Source: AP-15 sp963787425 (GTDB lineage Bacteria > Pseudomonadota > Alphaproteobacteria > ATCC43930 > CGMCC-115725). From it: a DNA stretch of 64,000 nucleotides. The notes under the pieces were generated by a model that was not told the origin of the DNA, made no database searches, and saw only the letters and a list, made by a program, of their open reading frames with translations. A program made the translations under genes and the position numbers. The stretch is from the NCBI GenBank assembly GCA_963787425.1, contig CAWBCV010000018.1, forward strand, positions 186,001-250,000, given 5' to 3'. Positions 26,331 through 34,603 of this stretch are shown here, piece by piece (positions within the stretch are counted from its first letter, which is position 1; each line of letters begins with the position of its first letter).

Positions 26331-27242
26331 TCAGCGGTCGCGCAGTTTGGGGTCGAGGGCGTCGCGCAGCGCGTCGCCGAAGAGGCTGAAGCCGAAGACG
26401 GTCAATGCGATCGCCAGGCCCGGGAAGATCGCGATCCACGGCGCCGTCGAGGCGTATTCCTCGGCGCCGCCTTGCAGCATCAGGCCCCAGGCCGGGACCG
26501 GCTCCTGTACGCCGAGGCCGAGATAGGAGAGCGAGGCCTCGGCGAGGATCGCCTGCCCGACAAAGGCGGTCAGCAGGATCAGGAACGGCGCCATCACATT
26601 GGGGACCATGTGGCGCAGGATGATCCGCGAATGGCCAAAGCCGCAGGCGCGCGCGGCGTCGATATAGGGCACCTCGCGGATCGACAATGCGCTCGAACGC
26701 AGAACGCGCGCGCAGCGCGGGATCAGCGGGATCGTGATCGCGACGATGACGTTGTGCACGCCGGTGCCGAAGATCGAGACGACGGCGAGCGCCATGATAA
26801 TCAGCGGAAAGGCCATCACGACGTCGAGGACGGACTGTAGGCAAAGGTCGAGACGGCCGCCGAAATAGGCGCTGCCGACACCGAGCACCATCCCGGCGAC
26901 GCTGGCGACGATCGCGCACGAGAAACCGACGATCAACGCGGTGCGCGCGCCAAAGATGATGCGGGACAAAAGGTCCCGCCCGAATTGATCGGTGCCGAGC
27001 CAATGCGCCCAGCTCGGCGGCTCGGTCATTGCTGCAAAGTCGTTCGCGGTCGGGCTATAGGGCGCGATCCAGTCGGCGAAGAGTCCGGCGAGGGCCATGA
27101 TGATCACGAGCGCCATCCCGAAGGTGCCGAGCGGCTGGCGGCGGCAGAAGATCCATGCTTTGCGCAGGACCGTGCGGCGGATCTCCGGCACATCATCGGC
27201 AATGGCCGGAAAGGCGCGAGTGGTGGGTGCGGCGATCGTCAT
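26331..27242 (-). CDS. Dipeptide/oligopeptide/nickel ABC transporter permease (DppC type)
   Basis: A 303-aa inner-membrane permease. N-terminal DppC-like segment (RRQPLGTFGMAL, HWLGTDQFGRDLLSRII), six predicted helices and the ATPase-coupling EAA loop (YIDAARACGFGHSRIILRHMVPN). Follows the DppB gene by 6 bp. ATPase and binding-protein genes are not adjacent. Confidence 0.92.
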   Translation of the reverse strand: MTIAAPTTRAFPAIADDVPEIRRTVLRKAWIFCRRQPLGTFGMALVIIMALAGLFADWIAPYSPTANDFAAMTEPPSWAHWLGTDQFGRDLLSRIIFGARTALIVGFSCAIVASVAGMVLGVGSAYFGGRLDLCLQSVLDVVMAFPLIIMALAVVSIFGTGVHNVIVAITIPLIPRCARVLRSSALSIREVPYIDAARACGFGHSRIILRHMVPNVMAPFLILLTAFVGQAILAEASLSYLGLGVQEPVPAWGLMLQGGAEEYASTAPWIAIFPGLAIALTVFGFSLFGDALRDALDPKLRDR

Positions 27243-27248
27243 GGCAGC

Positions 27249-28220
27249 TCACCGGTAGCGGATGCGCGGGTCGAGCCAGGCATAGAGCAGGTCGACGACG
27301 GTGTTGGTCAGCACGAATACGGCAACGACCAGCATCACCAATGCTTGGGTCATCGTGTAGTCCTGGTTCTGCACGGATTGCACGAAGAGCCGGCCGATGC
27401 CGTTGAGATTAAAGACTTGCTCGGTCACAACGAGCCCGCCGATCAGAAATGCCGCCTCGATGCCGATCAGGGTCACGACCGGCAACAGTGCATTCTTCAG
27501 GGCATGCCGATTGATGATGATGTGCTCGACCAGACCTTTGGCCCGCGCCGTGCGGATATAGTCTTCGCGCAACACTTCGAGCATCGCCGAGCGGGTCATA
27601 CGCATCGTTACGGCGGAGGTTCGGTAGCCGACAGTCAGCGCCGGAAAGATCGCCATCGACAGGTTGCGCAGCGGATCCTGCCATATCGGCACATAGTCGA
27701 TCGGCGGCATCCACGGCGAGCCGAAGGCCGCCTGCGAGACGTTGAGTATCGCAAGGATGAACAGGATGCCGAGCCAGAAGGACGGTGTCGCGAGACCGGC
27801 GATCGAGATCACGCGGATTACGAAATCGATCGGGCTGTTCTGCTTCAAGGCCGAAATCGTGCCGAGCGGGATCGCGATCAGGTTCGCGACGACGACTGCC
27901 AAAATGCAGATTTCGAGCGATATCGGGAAGCGCGCGGCGATCTCGTAGAGGACGGGTTTTCCCGACCACATCGAAATTCCGAAGTCGCCGCGGAAAAATC
28001 CCCATACGAAATCCACGAATTGCAAAAACATTGGGCGATCGAGGCCGAGCTGGGCATGACAGGCCTGGACGGCGCGCTCGTCAAAGGTGCCGCCGCCCGA
28101 GCCGAGCCGCACTACGCAGATGTCGCCGGGAATGAGGCGCATCAGCAGAAACACCAGCGCCGCTGCTCCAACCAAGGTCGGGATCACCAGCAGGAGCCGC
28201 CTTATGATGTATCGGTACAT
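27249..28220 (-). CDS. Dipeptide/oligopeptide/nickel ABC transporter permease (DppB type)
   Basis: A 323-aa permease: MYRYIIRRLLLVIPTLVGAAALVFLLMRL start, VWGFFRGDFGISM loop, and the EAA coupling loop YIRTARAKGLVEHIIINRHALKNALLPV. With the next gene it forms the transmembrane pair of a peptide-type importer. The solute cannot be told. Confidence 0.92.
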   Translation of the reverse strand: MYRYIIRRLLLVIPTLVGAAALVFLLMRLIPGDICVVRLGSGGGTFDERAVQACHAQLGLDRPMFLQFVDFVWGFFRGDFGISMWSGKPVLYEIAARFPISLEICILAVVVANLIAIPLGTISALKQNSPIDFVIRVISIAGLATPSFWLGILFILAILNVSQAAFGSPWMPPIDYVPIWQDPLRNLSMAIFPALTVGYRTSAVTMRMTRSAMLEVLREDYIRTARAKGLVEHIIINRHALKNALLPVVTLIGIEAAFLIGGLVVTEQVFNLNGIGRLFVQSVQNQDYTMTQALVMLVVAVFVLTNTVVDLLYAWLDPRIRYR

Positions 28221-28257
28221 CGCCGCCTTTCCCGCAGCGCCGCCATCCTCGCGCTAT

Positions 28258-29265
28258 TCACCGAGGCTCGCCGACGAAACCGTGTTGCGCCGCGGTGATG
28301 CGTTCGATCGCCTCGCGGGTGAGCGGTCCCTTGTTGGCCGCGGCGGCGGCGTATTCCAGGTGTTCGAGGGTCGAAATGCCGACCAATGCTGTCGAAACCG
28401 CCTCGTCGGAAATGACGAAGCGCACCGCCAACTCGATCAGACTGTCGGCGAAACCCTCGCGGACCAGCGGCTCGAGGCGCCGCGCGCGCTCGACGTCGAT
28501 CCGATACGAGGAACCCGAGCCGATCGGCTCGACACTGGGGGAGCCGAGCGGATGCCGTTGCTCGGTCCCGCTCAGTGCGCCGGCGGCGAGCACGCGGATC
28601 GCGATCACGCCCATGTCGGCAGCTTTGGTGTGCGCCAGCAGATTGCCGAAATCATGCGCCGGGTAACCCGGCGTGACAACTGCTCGGGCGCTCGGGTTGA
28701 GCACATTGTAGCTGACCTGGGCGGTGTCGAAGACGCGGGCGTCCACCACCTGCTGCAGAGCGGGGGTATCGCCTACTGCAGTAATGCCGCAGAAGCGGGT
28801 CTTGCCTTGCTCACGCAAGCGCTCGAATGCCGGCACGACTTCGCCGAGGACGATCTCGGGTGTCAGATCGCTGTCGCGGCCTTCCGCGGTGATGTGGTTG
28901 TGCAGCTGGAACAGATCGACCTCATCGAGCTGGAGCCGCTGCAGGCTCGCCTCCAATGATGCCGTCACCACCGCGCCGATGCGGTTGCGCTCGCCGGCCG
29001 GTATCCTCACCTTCGTGCCGACCCGGATGTCGGGTTTGAGGCTTTTCATGACGCGCCCGAGATTGCGCTCGGATTCGCCGTTCCCGTACATCGCCGCGGT
29101 ATCGAAATAGTTGATGCCGAGCTCGACGGCCCGCGCGACGGCGCGCTCCTGATCGGCCGGGTTCCCGCGCACCATCAGCCCGCCCACCGCGCCGCACCCG
29201 AAGCCGAGCACCGACACCTCGAGCCCGGTCCGTCCGAGCTTCCGTCCCTCCATCGCCTCCTCCAT
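28258..29265 (-). CDS. Aldo/keto reductase
   Basis: About 335 aa; the second Met (MEGRKLGRTGLEV at 29253) fits the family start better. TIM-barrel AKR with catalytic Asp and Tyr in NYFDTAAMYGNGESERNLG, Lys in VGTKVRI, and His in FQLHNHI. NADPH site near the C-terminus (ALVGISTLEHLEYA). Upstream of, and divergent from, a class II aldolase gene. Confidence 0.9.
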   Translation of the reverse strand: MEEAMEGRKLGRTGLEVSVLGFGCGAVGGLMVRGNPADQERAVARAVELGINYFDTAAMYGNGESERNLGRVMKSLKPDIRVGTKVRIPAGERNRIGAVVTASLEASLQRLQLDEVDLFQLHNHITAEGRDSDLTPEIVLGEVVPAFERLREQGKTRFCGITAVGDTPALQQVVDARVFDTAQVSYNVLNPSARAVVTPGYPAHDFGNLLAHTKAADMGVIAIRVLAAGALSGTEQRHPLGSPSVEPIGSGSSYRIDVERARRLEPLVREGFADSLIELAVRFVISDEAVSTALVGISTLEHLEYAAAAANKGPLTREAIERITAAQHGFVGEPR

Positions 29266-29280
29266 GCTTGCGGGCCTTGC

Positions 29281-29322
29281 TGATCAAATCCGCCTGATCA
29301 AATCCGCCTGATCAAATCCGCG
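29281..29322. repeat. 14-bp tandem triplication
   Basis: Three adjacent copies of tgatcaaatccgcc (last base g in copy 3) lie in the divergent promoter region between the aldo/keto reductase and aldolase genes. Each contains the palindrome tgatca. Confidence 0.9.
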
Positions 29323-29373
29323 GGGGCGAGTACTGTCAATCTTGCCGGGAAAGGCCCGGTCCTTGGAGGCAGG

Positions 29374-30087
29374 ATGGCACAATCAATTCTCATCGAGGAT
29401 CTCGTCGCCGCCAACCAAATTCTCTCCCAGCAGGGCGTGGTCGACGGTTTCGGGCATGTCAGCGCGCGGCACGAGGTGGACCCGGCGTGCTTCCTCCTGG
29501 CGCGCAGCATGGCGCCGGGACTGGTCACGGCCGACGACATCATGGAGTTCGATCTCGACGCCAACGCGCTCGATCCGCGCGGCCGCACCCTCTACGTCGA
29601 ACGCTTCATCCACAGCGAGATCTACAAGACCCGTCCTGAGGTAAAGGCGATCGTGCACAGCCATTCGCCGTCGATCATCCCGTTTGGCGCGACCGCTGTC
29701 CCCTTGCGGCCGATCTACCACATGAGCTCGTTCCTCGGCGCCGGCGTGCCGGTGTTCGAGATCCGCGAAGCCGGAGGTCCCGCAAGCGACATGCTGATCC
29801 GCACGCCGGAACTCGGCGCAGCGCTCGCGCGCACGCTCGGCAGTTCGGCGGTCGCGCTGATGCGCGGGCATGGCGACATCGTCGTCGGCGACACCGTGCA
29901 GCAGGTCGTCTTTCGCGCTATCTACACCGAGGTCAACGCCAAGCTGCAATCCGAAGCGCTGCGCCTCGGTCAAGGCCAGGCCGAGTTCTTGAACGCGCAA
30001 GAGGCGGCCAACGCCACCGAGACCAACAATAAAGTCCTCGGCCGCGCCTGGGAGCTGTGGAGGCAGCAGGCGCTCGGCCCACACTGA
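29374..30087 (+). CDS. Class II aldolase/adducin family protein
   Basis: A 237-aa FucA/AraD-type zinc aldolase or epimerase-like protein. GFGHVSARHEVD (substrate phosphate-type loop), HSEIYKTRPEVKAIVHSHSPS with the zinc-binding HxH, and ALMRGHGDIVVGDTV with the third His. Metal ligands are complete. Probable role in sugar-acid or lactaldehyde-type metabolism; substrate unknown. Confidence 0.9.
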   Translation: MAQSILIEDLVAANQILSQQGVVDGFGHVSARHEVDPACFLLARSMAPGLVTADDIMEFDLDANALDPRGRTLYVERFIHSEIYKTRPEVKAIVHSHSPSIIPFGATAVPLRPIYHMSSFLGAGVPVFEIREAGGPASDMLIRTPELGAALARTLGSSAVALMRGHGDIVVGDTVQQVVFRAIYTEVNAKLQSEALRLGQGQAEFLNAQEAANATETNNKVLGRAWELWRQQALGPH

Positions 30088-30131
30088 GGGAGGGTGCGCG
30101 CACGCGGCAATGCGCCCTCCGATGAAGTCGG

Positions 30132-30650
30132 CTATTGACCGTTGAGGCCGATCGCTTCGTAGAGGTATTGGTGCACCGTTGCAGCGTCCGCGCCCGCCGC
30201 AGTATCGTCGCTGCCGACCTGGAGCATGCGAGTGTCGCTGGAGTTGCAAGTCCAGTTGGCGGCCAGGTTGACGTCGCCCGAGCCTGAATAGCTCGCCTCT
30301 TCCGGGAACTTGCAGAGCGGCATCGTCCGGCCGTTTGAGGCGGTAGCGACGATCGCTTCCGGACCGACGCCGTTGGTCACCCAGTTGTCGAGGGCCTTCA
30401 ACGTGTCGAAGCTGTTCGGTGCGATCCCACCGCCGCAATGCCCCATCCCCGGCACCATAAACAGACGCGCGCTGTGCTGCGTCGGGCCATATCCGCCGTG
30501 CAGCGACGCCAGCTCCTCGTAGTACCAGGTGGTACGGAACGGCGTGATCAGAGGATCGCTGCCACCGTGGATACATAGTCACTTTGCCGCCCTTCCTGAG
30601 GAAGTTCTCTAGCTGGAAGGGATCGTCCGAATTGCCTGGACCGTTCCGCT
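30132..30650 (-). pseudogene. Tannase/feruloyl esterase C-terminal remnant, truncated and frameshifted
   Basis: About 170 residues of a tannase-family C-terminus: SDDPFQLENFLRKGGKVTMY, then after a shift near 30570 HGGSDPLITPFRTTWYYEEL, MVPGMGHCGGG (catalytic His and disulfide Cys) and the GRTMPLC tail. The N-terminal two thirds with the catalytic Ser are absent, and the sequence upstream of about 30650 is unrelated. Not functional as it stands. Confidence 0.75.
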
Positions 30651-30812
30651 CGCGTAAGAGCGCCAGCGGTGAGCGTGCGCCGACGGACCGTGCATCGGCA
30701 GAATCTGCGTCAGCGCAATGGGTTGGACCGGCTTGCCGGAAGGAATGTTTGGGATCCGACGGAGTTTGGGCCGCGCTTAACATAAAAAATCGTCGCAGCC
30801 GGAGGGAAGCGC

Positions 30813-31439
30813 ATGCAGGACATCTTCCGCGGGGTTGCCGTCCTTCCGGTCCTGACGATCGAGCGCGAAGCGGATGCGGTGGCTCTCGCGCGGGCTCTCT
30901 ACGACGGCGGGATGCAGCTGATCGAGGTGACTCTCACAACCGCGGCGCCGGAGTCCGCGATCACTGCGATTTCGCGGGAGGTGCCGCAGATCGTCGTCGG
31001 TGCCGGCACCGTTCAGCGTTCCGCGGATGTCGTGCAGGCCTGTGCAGCTGGGACGCGATTTCTGGTCAGTCCCGGGATCACTCCGGAGCTCTCGGCTGCC
31101 GCACTGGCCACCGAACTGCCCTATCTTCCCGGGGTCGCGACACCCTCCGAAGCCATGGCGGCGCGCGACCTCGGCATCCGATTCCTGAAGCTGTTCCCGG
31201 CGGAGGCAATCGGCGGGCTCGCGCTGTTGCAAGCGCTCGCACCGGTCTTTCCTGGGGTCGCATTCTGCCGAATCGGCGGCATCGACGAGGCCTCTGCAGC
31301 CAAGTACCTGGCATTGCCCAATGTATCGATGGTGGGCGGGTCATGGATGGCGCCAAGGGAGGTGATGGCCGCTGGTGACCGGATGACAGTGCGCCGTCTT
31401 GCCGAACGCGCCGCCGCTATCGAGGGCAGAACCGCCTGA
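30813..31439 (+). CDS. eda: 2-keto-3-deoxy-6-phosphogluconate/4-hydroxy-2-oxoglutarate aldolase
   Basis: A 208-aa class I aldolase trimer subunit. Active-site Glu in MQLIEVTLTT, phosphate region VGAGTVQ, Schiff-base Lys in IRFLKLFPAEAIGG. Cleaves KDPG to pyruvate and glyceraldehyde 3-phosphate in the Entner-Doudoroff route, or 2-keto-3-deoxy-6-phosphogalactonate in the galactonate route. There is no edd beside it, so the exact substrate is open. Confidence 0.9.
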   Translation: MQDIFRGVAVLPVLTIEREADAVALARALYDGGMQLIEVTLTTAAPESAITAISREVPQIVVGAGTVQRSADVVQACAAGTRFLVSPGITPELSAAALATELPYLPGVATPSEAMAARDLGIRFLKLFPAEAIGGLALLQALAPVFPGVAFCRIGGIDEASAAKYLALPNVSMVGGSWMAPREVMAAGDRMTVRRLAERAAAIEGRTA

Positions 31440-31442
31440 CCT

Positions 31443-32186
31443 TCAGTAAGTCGCCCGGCCACCGGAGATGTCGAAGACGCCGCCGGTCGAGAACGAGCAT
31501 TCTTCCGAGGCGAGCCAGGCGACGAGCGCCGCGATCTCCTCGACGCGGACAAACCGTCCGATCGGGATCTTCGACAGCATGTAGTCGATCTGTGCCTCGG
31601 TCATCTGGGCAAAAATATCGGTTTGGGCGGCAGCTGGAGTCACGCTGTTGACCCGGATGCCGGTGCCGGCAAGTTCCTTGCCGAGCGATTTCGTCAACCC
31701 GATCACACCCGCTTTAGCCGCGGAATAAGCCGACGCGTTCGGATTGCCTTCCTTGCCGGCGATGGAAGCAATGTTGACGATCCGTCCGTAATCACGCCGT
31801 TTGCATCGGCGGCAAGACCGCGCGGCAGCAGTTGAACACCCCGATCAAATCGATTTCGACGACCCGCCGCCATTCCTCTGGCGGATACTGGTGAAGCGGG
31901 AGGTTCGGCCCGGAAATTCCGGCATTGTTGACCAGAATGTCCGGCGGACCGAGGCGGGCCTCGGTCGCTTCGACGGCCCGAGCGATGCCGGCCGGGTCGG
32001 TCACGTCGACGATATCATAGGTCGCGTTCTCGACGGCGAGCGAGGTGGCCGCGGCAGCCGCGCCATCGACATCCCATATCGCCACCTTTGCACCGGAAGC
32101 GGAAAACCGCTCCGCGATCGCACGCCGATGCCGCGCGCCGCACCAATGACAATGGCGATCCGCCCGTCGAGATCGATCCGGTTCAT
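31443..32186 (-). pseudogene. Short-chain dehydrogenase/reductase, two frameshifts
   Basis: Three collinear pieces: the start MNRIDLDGRIAIVIGAARGIG with the Rossmann TGxxxGxG-like loop; after a shift near 32120, VAIWDVDG, DILVNNAGISGPN and FNCCRAVLPPMQT; after another near 31797, DYGRIVNIASIAGKEG, the YxxxK active site (AYSAAKAG) and the C-terminus to 31443. Joined, they form a normal SDR of about 247 aa. It converges on eda with a 3-bp gap. Confidence 0.78.
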
Positions 32187-32201
32187 CGCTTCGCTTTCTC
32201 T

Positions 32202-33065
32202 CTATCCTCTGGGAACCCGGATGCCGATCCCGTGTTTAACCGGCGGTCGGTCCGGAGGTTCGGATGGAAGATCTGGAGAACCGCCTCTCAGCGATAGGGT
32301 ATCGGCCGGTCCAAAAGAGCGCCGAATGCTGGCAGGTGTCGCAGACCGGCGCGACAACGGCATCCGCGCGGACGCGCCCCGCGCCTCGGCCACGGGACCC
32401 GCCTTGCAGCCCGGCTCTGCGTTTCTGGCTGCGGCGGCTTGGCCGCTTTGATTCGCCGTCGCTCTATCGAATACGGCGGGCCGTGTAGGGTCGAGCAAAC
32501 CGCGGCGCTGCAATTTGCCTATTACCGCGGCGAAATGGGAGTGGGCCGAGCGCTCGAGCCCTTCGAGCCAGTTCTGATCGAGGAAGGAGGCGAGCGCGGG
32601 CTGGCCGAGCTTCGCCTCCCAGAGGATCCCGAGCAGGGAGGCTGCCGCCTCATCCTCCTCGCGCGCCAGCGGGGAGAGGACCGCGGCGCGCGCGGCCGCA
32701 TCGCGGTCGTGCGTATCCGGGCCGGGCCCGAGCCCAAAATCGATGAGCCGCCGGCGCTCAGTCGGGGCCAGCACGAAATGAGCGGCCTCGTGCAGGATGA
32801 CATAGGCCTCGGTCGCGCTATTGAGCGCCCGACCGTCCCAATTGAACGCGCACTCCATCCCCTCAGGATAGACTGCCATTCCGAGGCTCCGAGCTAGCGA
32901 AAGTGCCGCCCGCCGATGCCGCTCGGCCGCCGCGCCGGCGGCGCGATCCGCCGAGGTCGCCCGGATCCGGCGAAACACCGCGCGCGAGAACGGGTCCTCC
33001 AGCTCCGCCATGAAGCGGTCGAGAACGCCGGCGAGCTGCCCTCGGGGGATGGCGGTCAAGATCAT
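32202..33065 (-). CDS. Hypothetical protein with HExxH motif
   Basis: A 287-aa protein with no recognised family. Residues 1-200 look like a folded domain: a zinc-protease-type helix EAYVILHEAAHFVLAP (HExxH) and a later Glu-rich helix EEDEAAASLLGILWEAK that could supply the third ligand. The last 80 residues are low-complexity. It lies 15 bp from the SDR remnant on the same strand. Possible metallopeptidase; unproven. Confidence 0.6.
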   Translation of the reverse strand: MILTAIPRGQLAGVLDRFMAELEDPFSRAVFRRIRATSADRAAGAAAERHRRAALSLARSLGMAVYPEGMECAFNWDGRALNSATEAYVILHEAAHFVLAPTERRRLIDFGLGPGPDTHDRDAAARAAVLSPLAREEDEAAASLLGILWEAKLGQPALASFLDQNWLEGLERSAHSHFAAVIGKLQRRGLLDPTRPAVFDRATANQSGQAAAARNAEPGCKAGPVAEARGASARMPLSRRSATPASIRRSFGPADTLSLRGGSPDLPSEPPDRPPVKHGIGIRVPRG

Positions 33066-33140
33066 CAGCGGTATGTGGGATATGGCGCCGGCTATGCCGA
33101 GGGGTGAGCGCGCGCGCCCGCAGATGAGCTCAGAACCCGG

Positions 33141-33190
33141 CTCATTCGATAACCCCGCTCATTCGATAACCCCGCTCATTCGATAACATC
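33141..33190. repeat. 17-bp tandem triplication
   Basis: Three adjacent copies of ctcattcgataaccccg (the third ends aacatcg), overlapping the 3' end of the substrate-binding protein pseudogene. Confidence 0.88.
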
Positions 33191-34065
33191 GTACCAGGAT
33201 CGCTTCCGGGATTGTCAGGCCGAGCGTCTTCGCGGTCTTCAGGTTGAGACCGCGAGATCGAAGCGGGTCGGCAGTTCGAGCGGCAGGTCGGCTGGGTTGG
33301 CGCCCTTGAGGATGTCGTCGGCGAGCCCGGCGGCGCGATCGAAAATCGCGTCGACATTGGGGCCGTAGGCCATCAAGCCGCCATCATGGGCGAGAAAGGG
33401 ATATTCATAGATCGCGGGGAGGCGCTGCGCGGCCGCAAAGTCGATCACCCGCTTGCGGTGGAGAACGGTCAAGATGTCGGTCACCATCAGGATCGCGTCC
33501 GGCGGCTTCTCGGTCATCGCGGCAAAGGCGGCATCGAAATCCTCGGGCGCATGCACGCCGAGCGGCACGATCTGCATGCCCAGCCGCTTGGCCTCGACCT
33601 CGGCCGCCCGGTAGCGCAGGGTCATGCCGAGATCGTCGGCGTTCCACAGCACCGCAACCGCGCGCACATCGGGCACGGCCTCCTTGAGGAGCGCCAGACG
33701 CTTGGCTGAAAGCTCGCTGGCGACGTCCGAGACCCGGTGACATTGCCGCTCGGATGGGCAAGGCTCGCGGCCAGCCCCGTCGCGACCGGATCGCCGGAAT
33801 TGGTCACCACGATCGGGATTTTGCCGGCGCGCTCCTTGGCGGCGGCCGCCGCGGGGTAGCTTTGCGTGATGATCGCGTCGACACGATCGGCCACCAGCTC
33901 GTCGACAAGCCCGGGCAAGCGGTCGGGGTGGCCCTCGGCGGCGCGGCGATCGAAAATCACGTTGCGGTCCACGGCATAGCCGCGCTTGGCGAAGTCGCTC
34001 ACCATTCCGGGACCCAAGATCCCGCTGTCGGGCGCGCCTACCGAAATTAGTCCGACGCGGTACAC
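33142..34065 (-). pseudogene. ABC substrate-binding protein (PF04392 type), frameshifted
   Basis: Pieces in three frames: YRVGLISVGAPDSGILGP to GNVTG (34065 to about 33740); DVASELSAKRLALLKEAVPDVRAVAVLWN to LPTRFDLAV (to about 33250); then NLKTAKTLGLTIPEAILVR (to 33142-33190), the typical PF04392 ending. Two indels explain it. A signal-peptide-like segment (ILRGAIFAAAGIALLQ) lies in a further frame just upstream, inside the triplicated 43-bp repeat, so the true start may also be disrupted. Confidence 0.75.
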
Positions 34066-34121
34066 TTTGCCCGATTGGGCGAGTGCACCGATTGCAGCAA
34101 TGCGATTCCGGCGGCGGCGAA

Positions 34122-34250
34122 GATGGCGCCCCGGAGGATCTTCAGATGATAGGTGCGACGTCGTGATGGCGCCCCGGAGGATCTTCAGATGATAGGTGCG
34201 ACGTCGTGATGGCGCCCCGGAGGATCTTCAGATGATAGGTGCGACGTCGT
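34122..34250. repeat. 43-bp perfect tandem triplication
   Basis: Three identical copies (34122-34164, 34165-34207, 34208-34250) of a unit starting gatggcgccccggaggatc, with a short partial fourth. They cover the 5' end of the substrate-binding protein pseudogene. The rest of the gap to aspS (34251-34603) shows no gene. Confidence 0.95.
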
Positions 34251-34603
34251 GATGGCGGGTGGCAAGCGAGCATTAACCTAAAATCCAATACGTCTGACTG
34301 CGGTAGCTCCCCGCACTTCCCGAATATAGCCGCAATGGCATGCTATAGACGGCGTCGTACAGGCGGCATGGACGGTTCCGATGGTCTTGATTCTCATTGC
34401 GGCGACCACTTGATGCTATTCCGGTGGCGCGCATCGGCGGGTTTCGGTCAGGGGCCGATCTCCCGCCCGTTTTCTCCCTATATTATCAGGGGGGCCGCCG
34501 GCTTTCGCCCGAGCCTCCTGCGCGTTCAGACCGGAGGCCGGCTTGCTTGACAACAGCCGATGGCCGTGCCGTGTTCCCGCCGCCTCGAACAGGAACTGCC
34601 CTG

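Noticed and set aside
34122..34250. CRISPR-like array
   Set aside because: The 43-bp units are directly adjacent with no unique spacers, so it is a tandem duplication.
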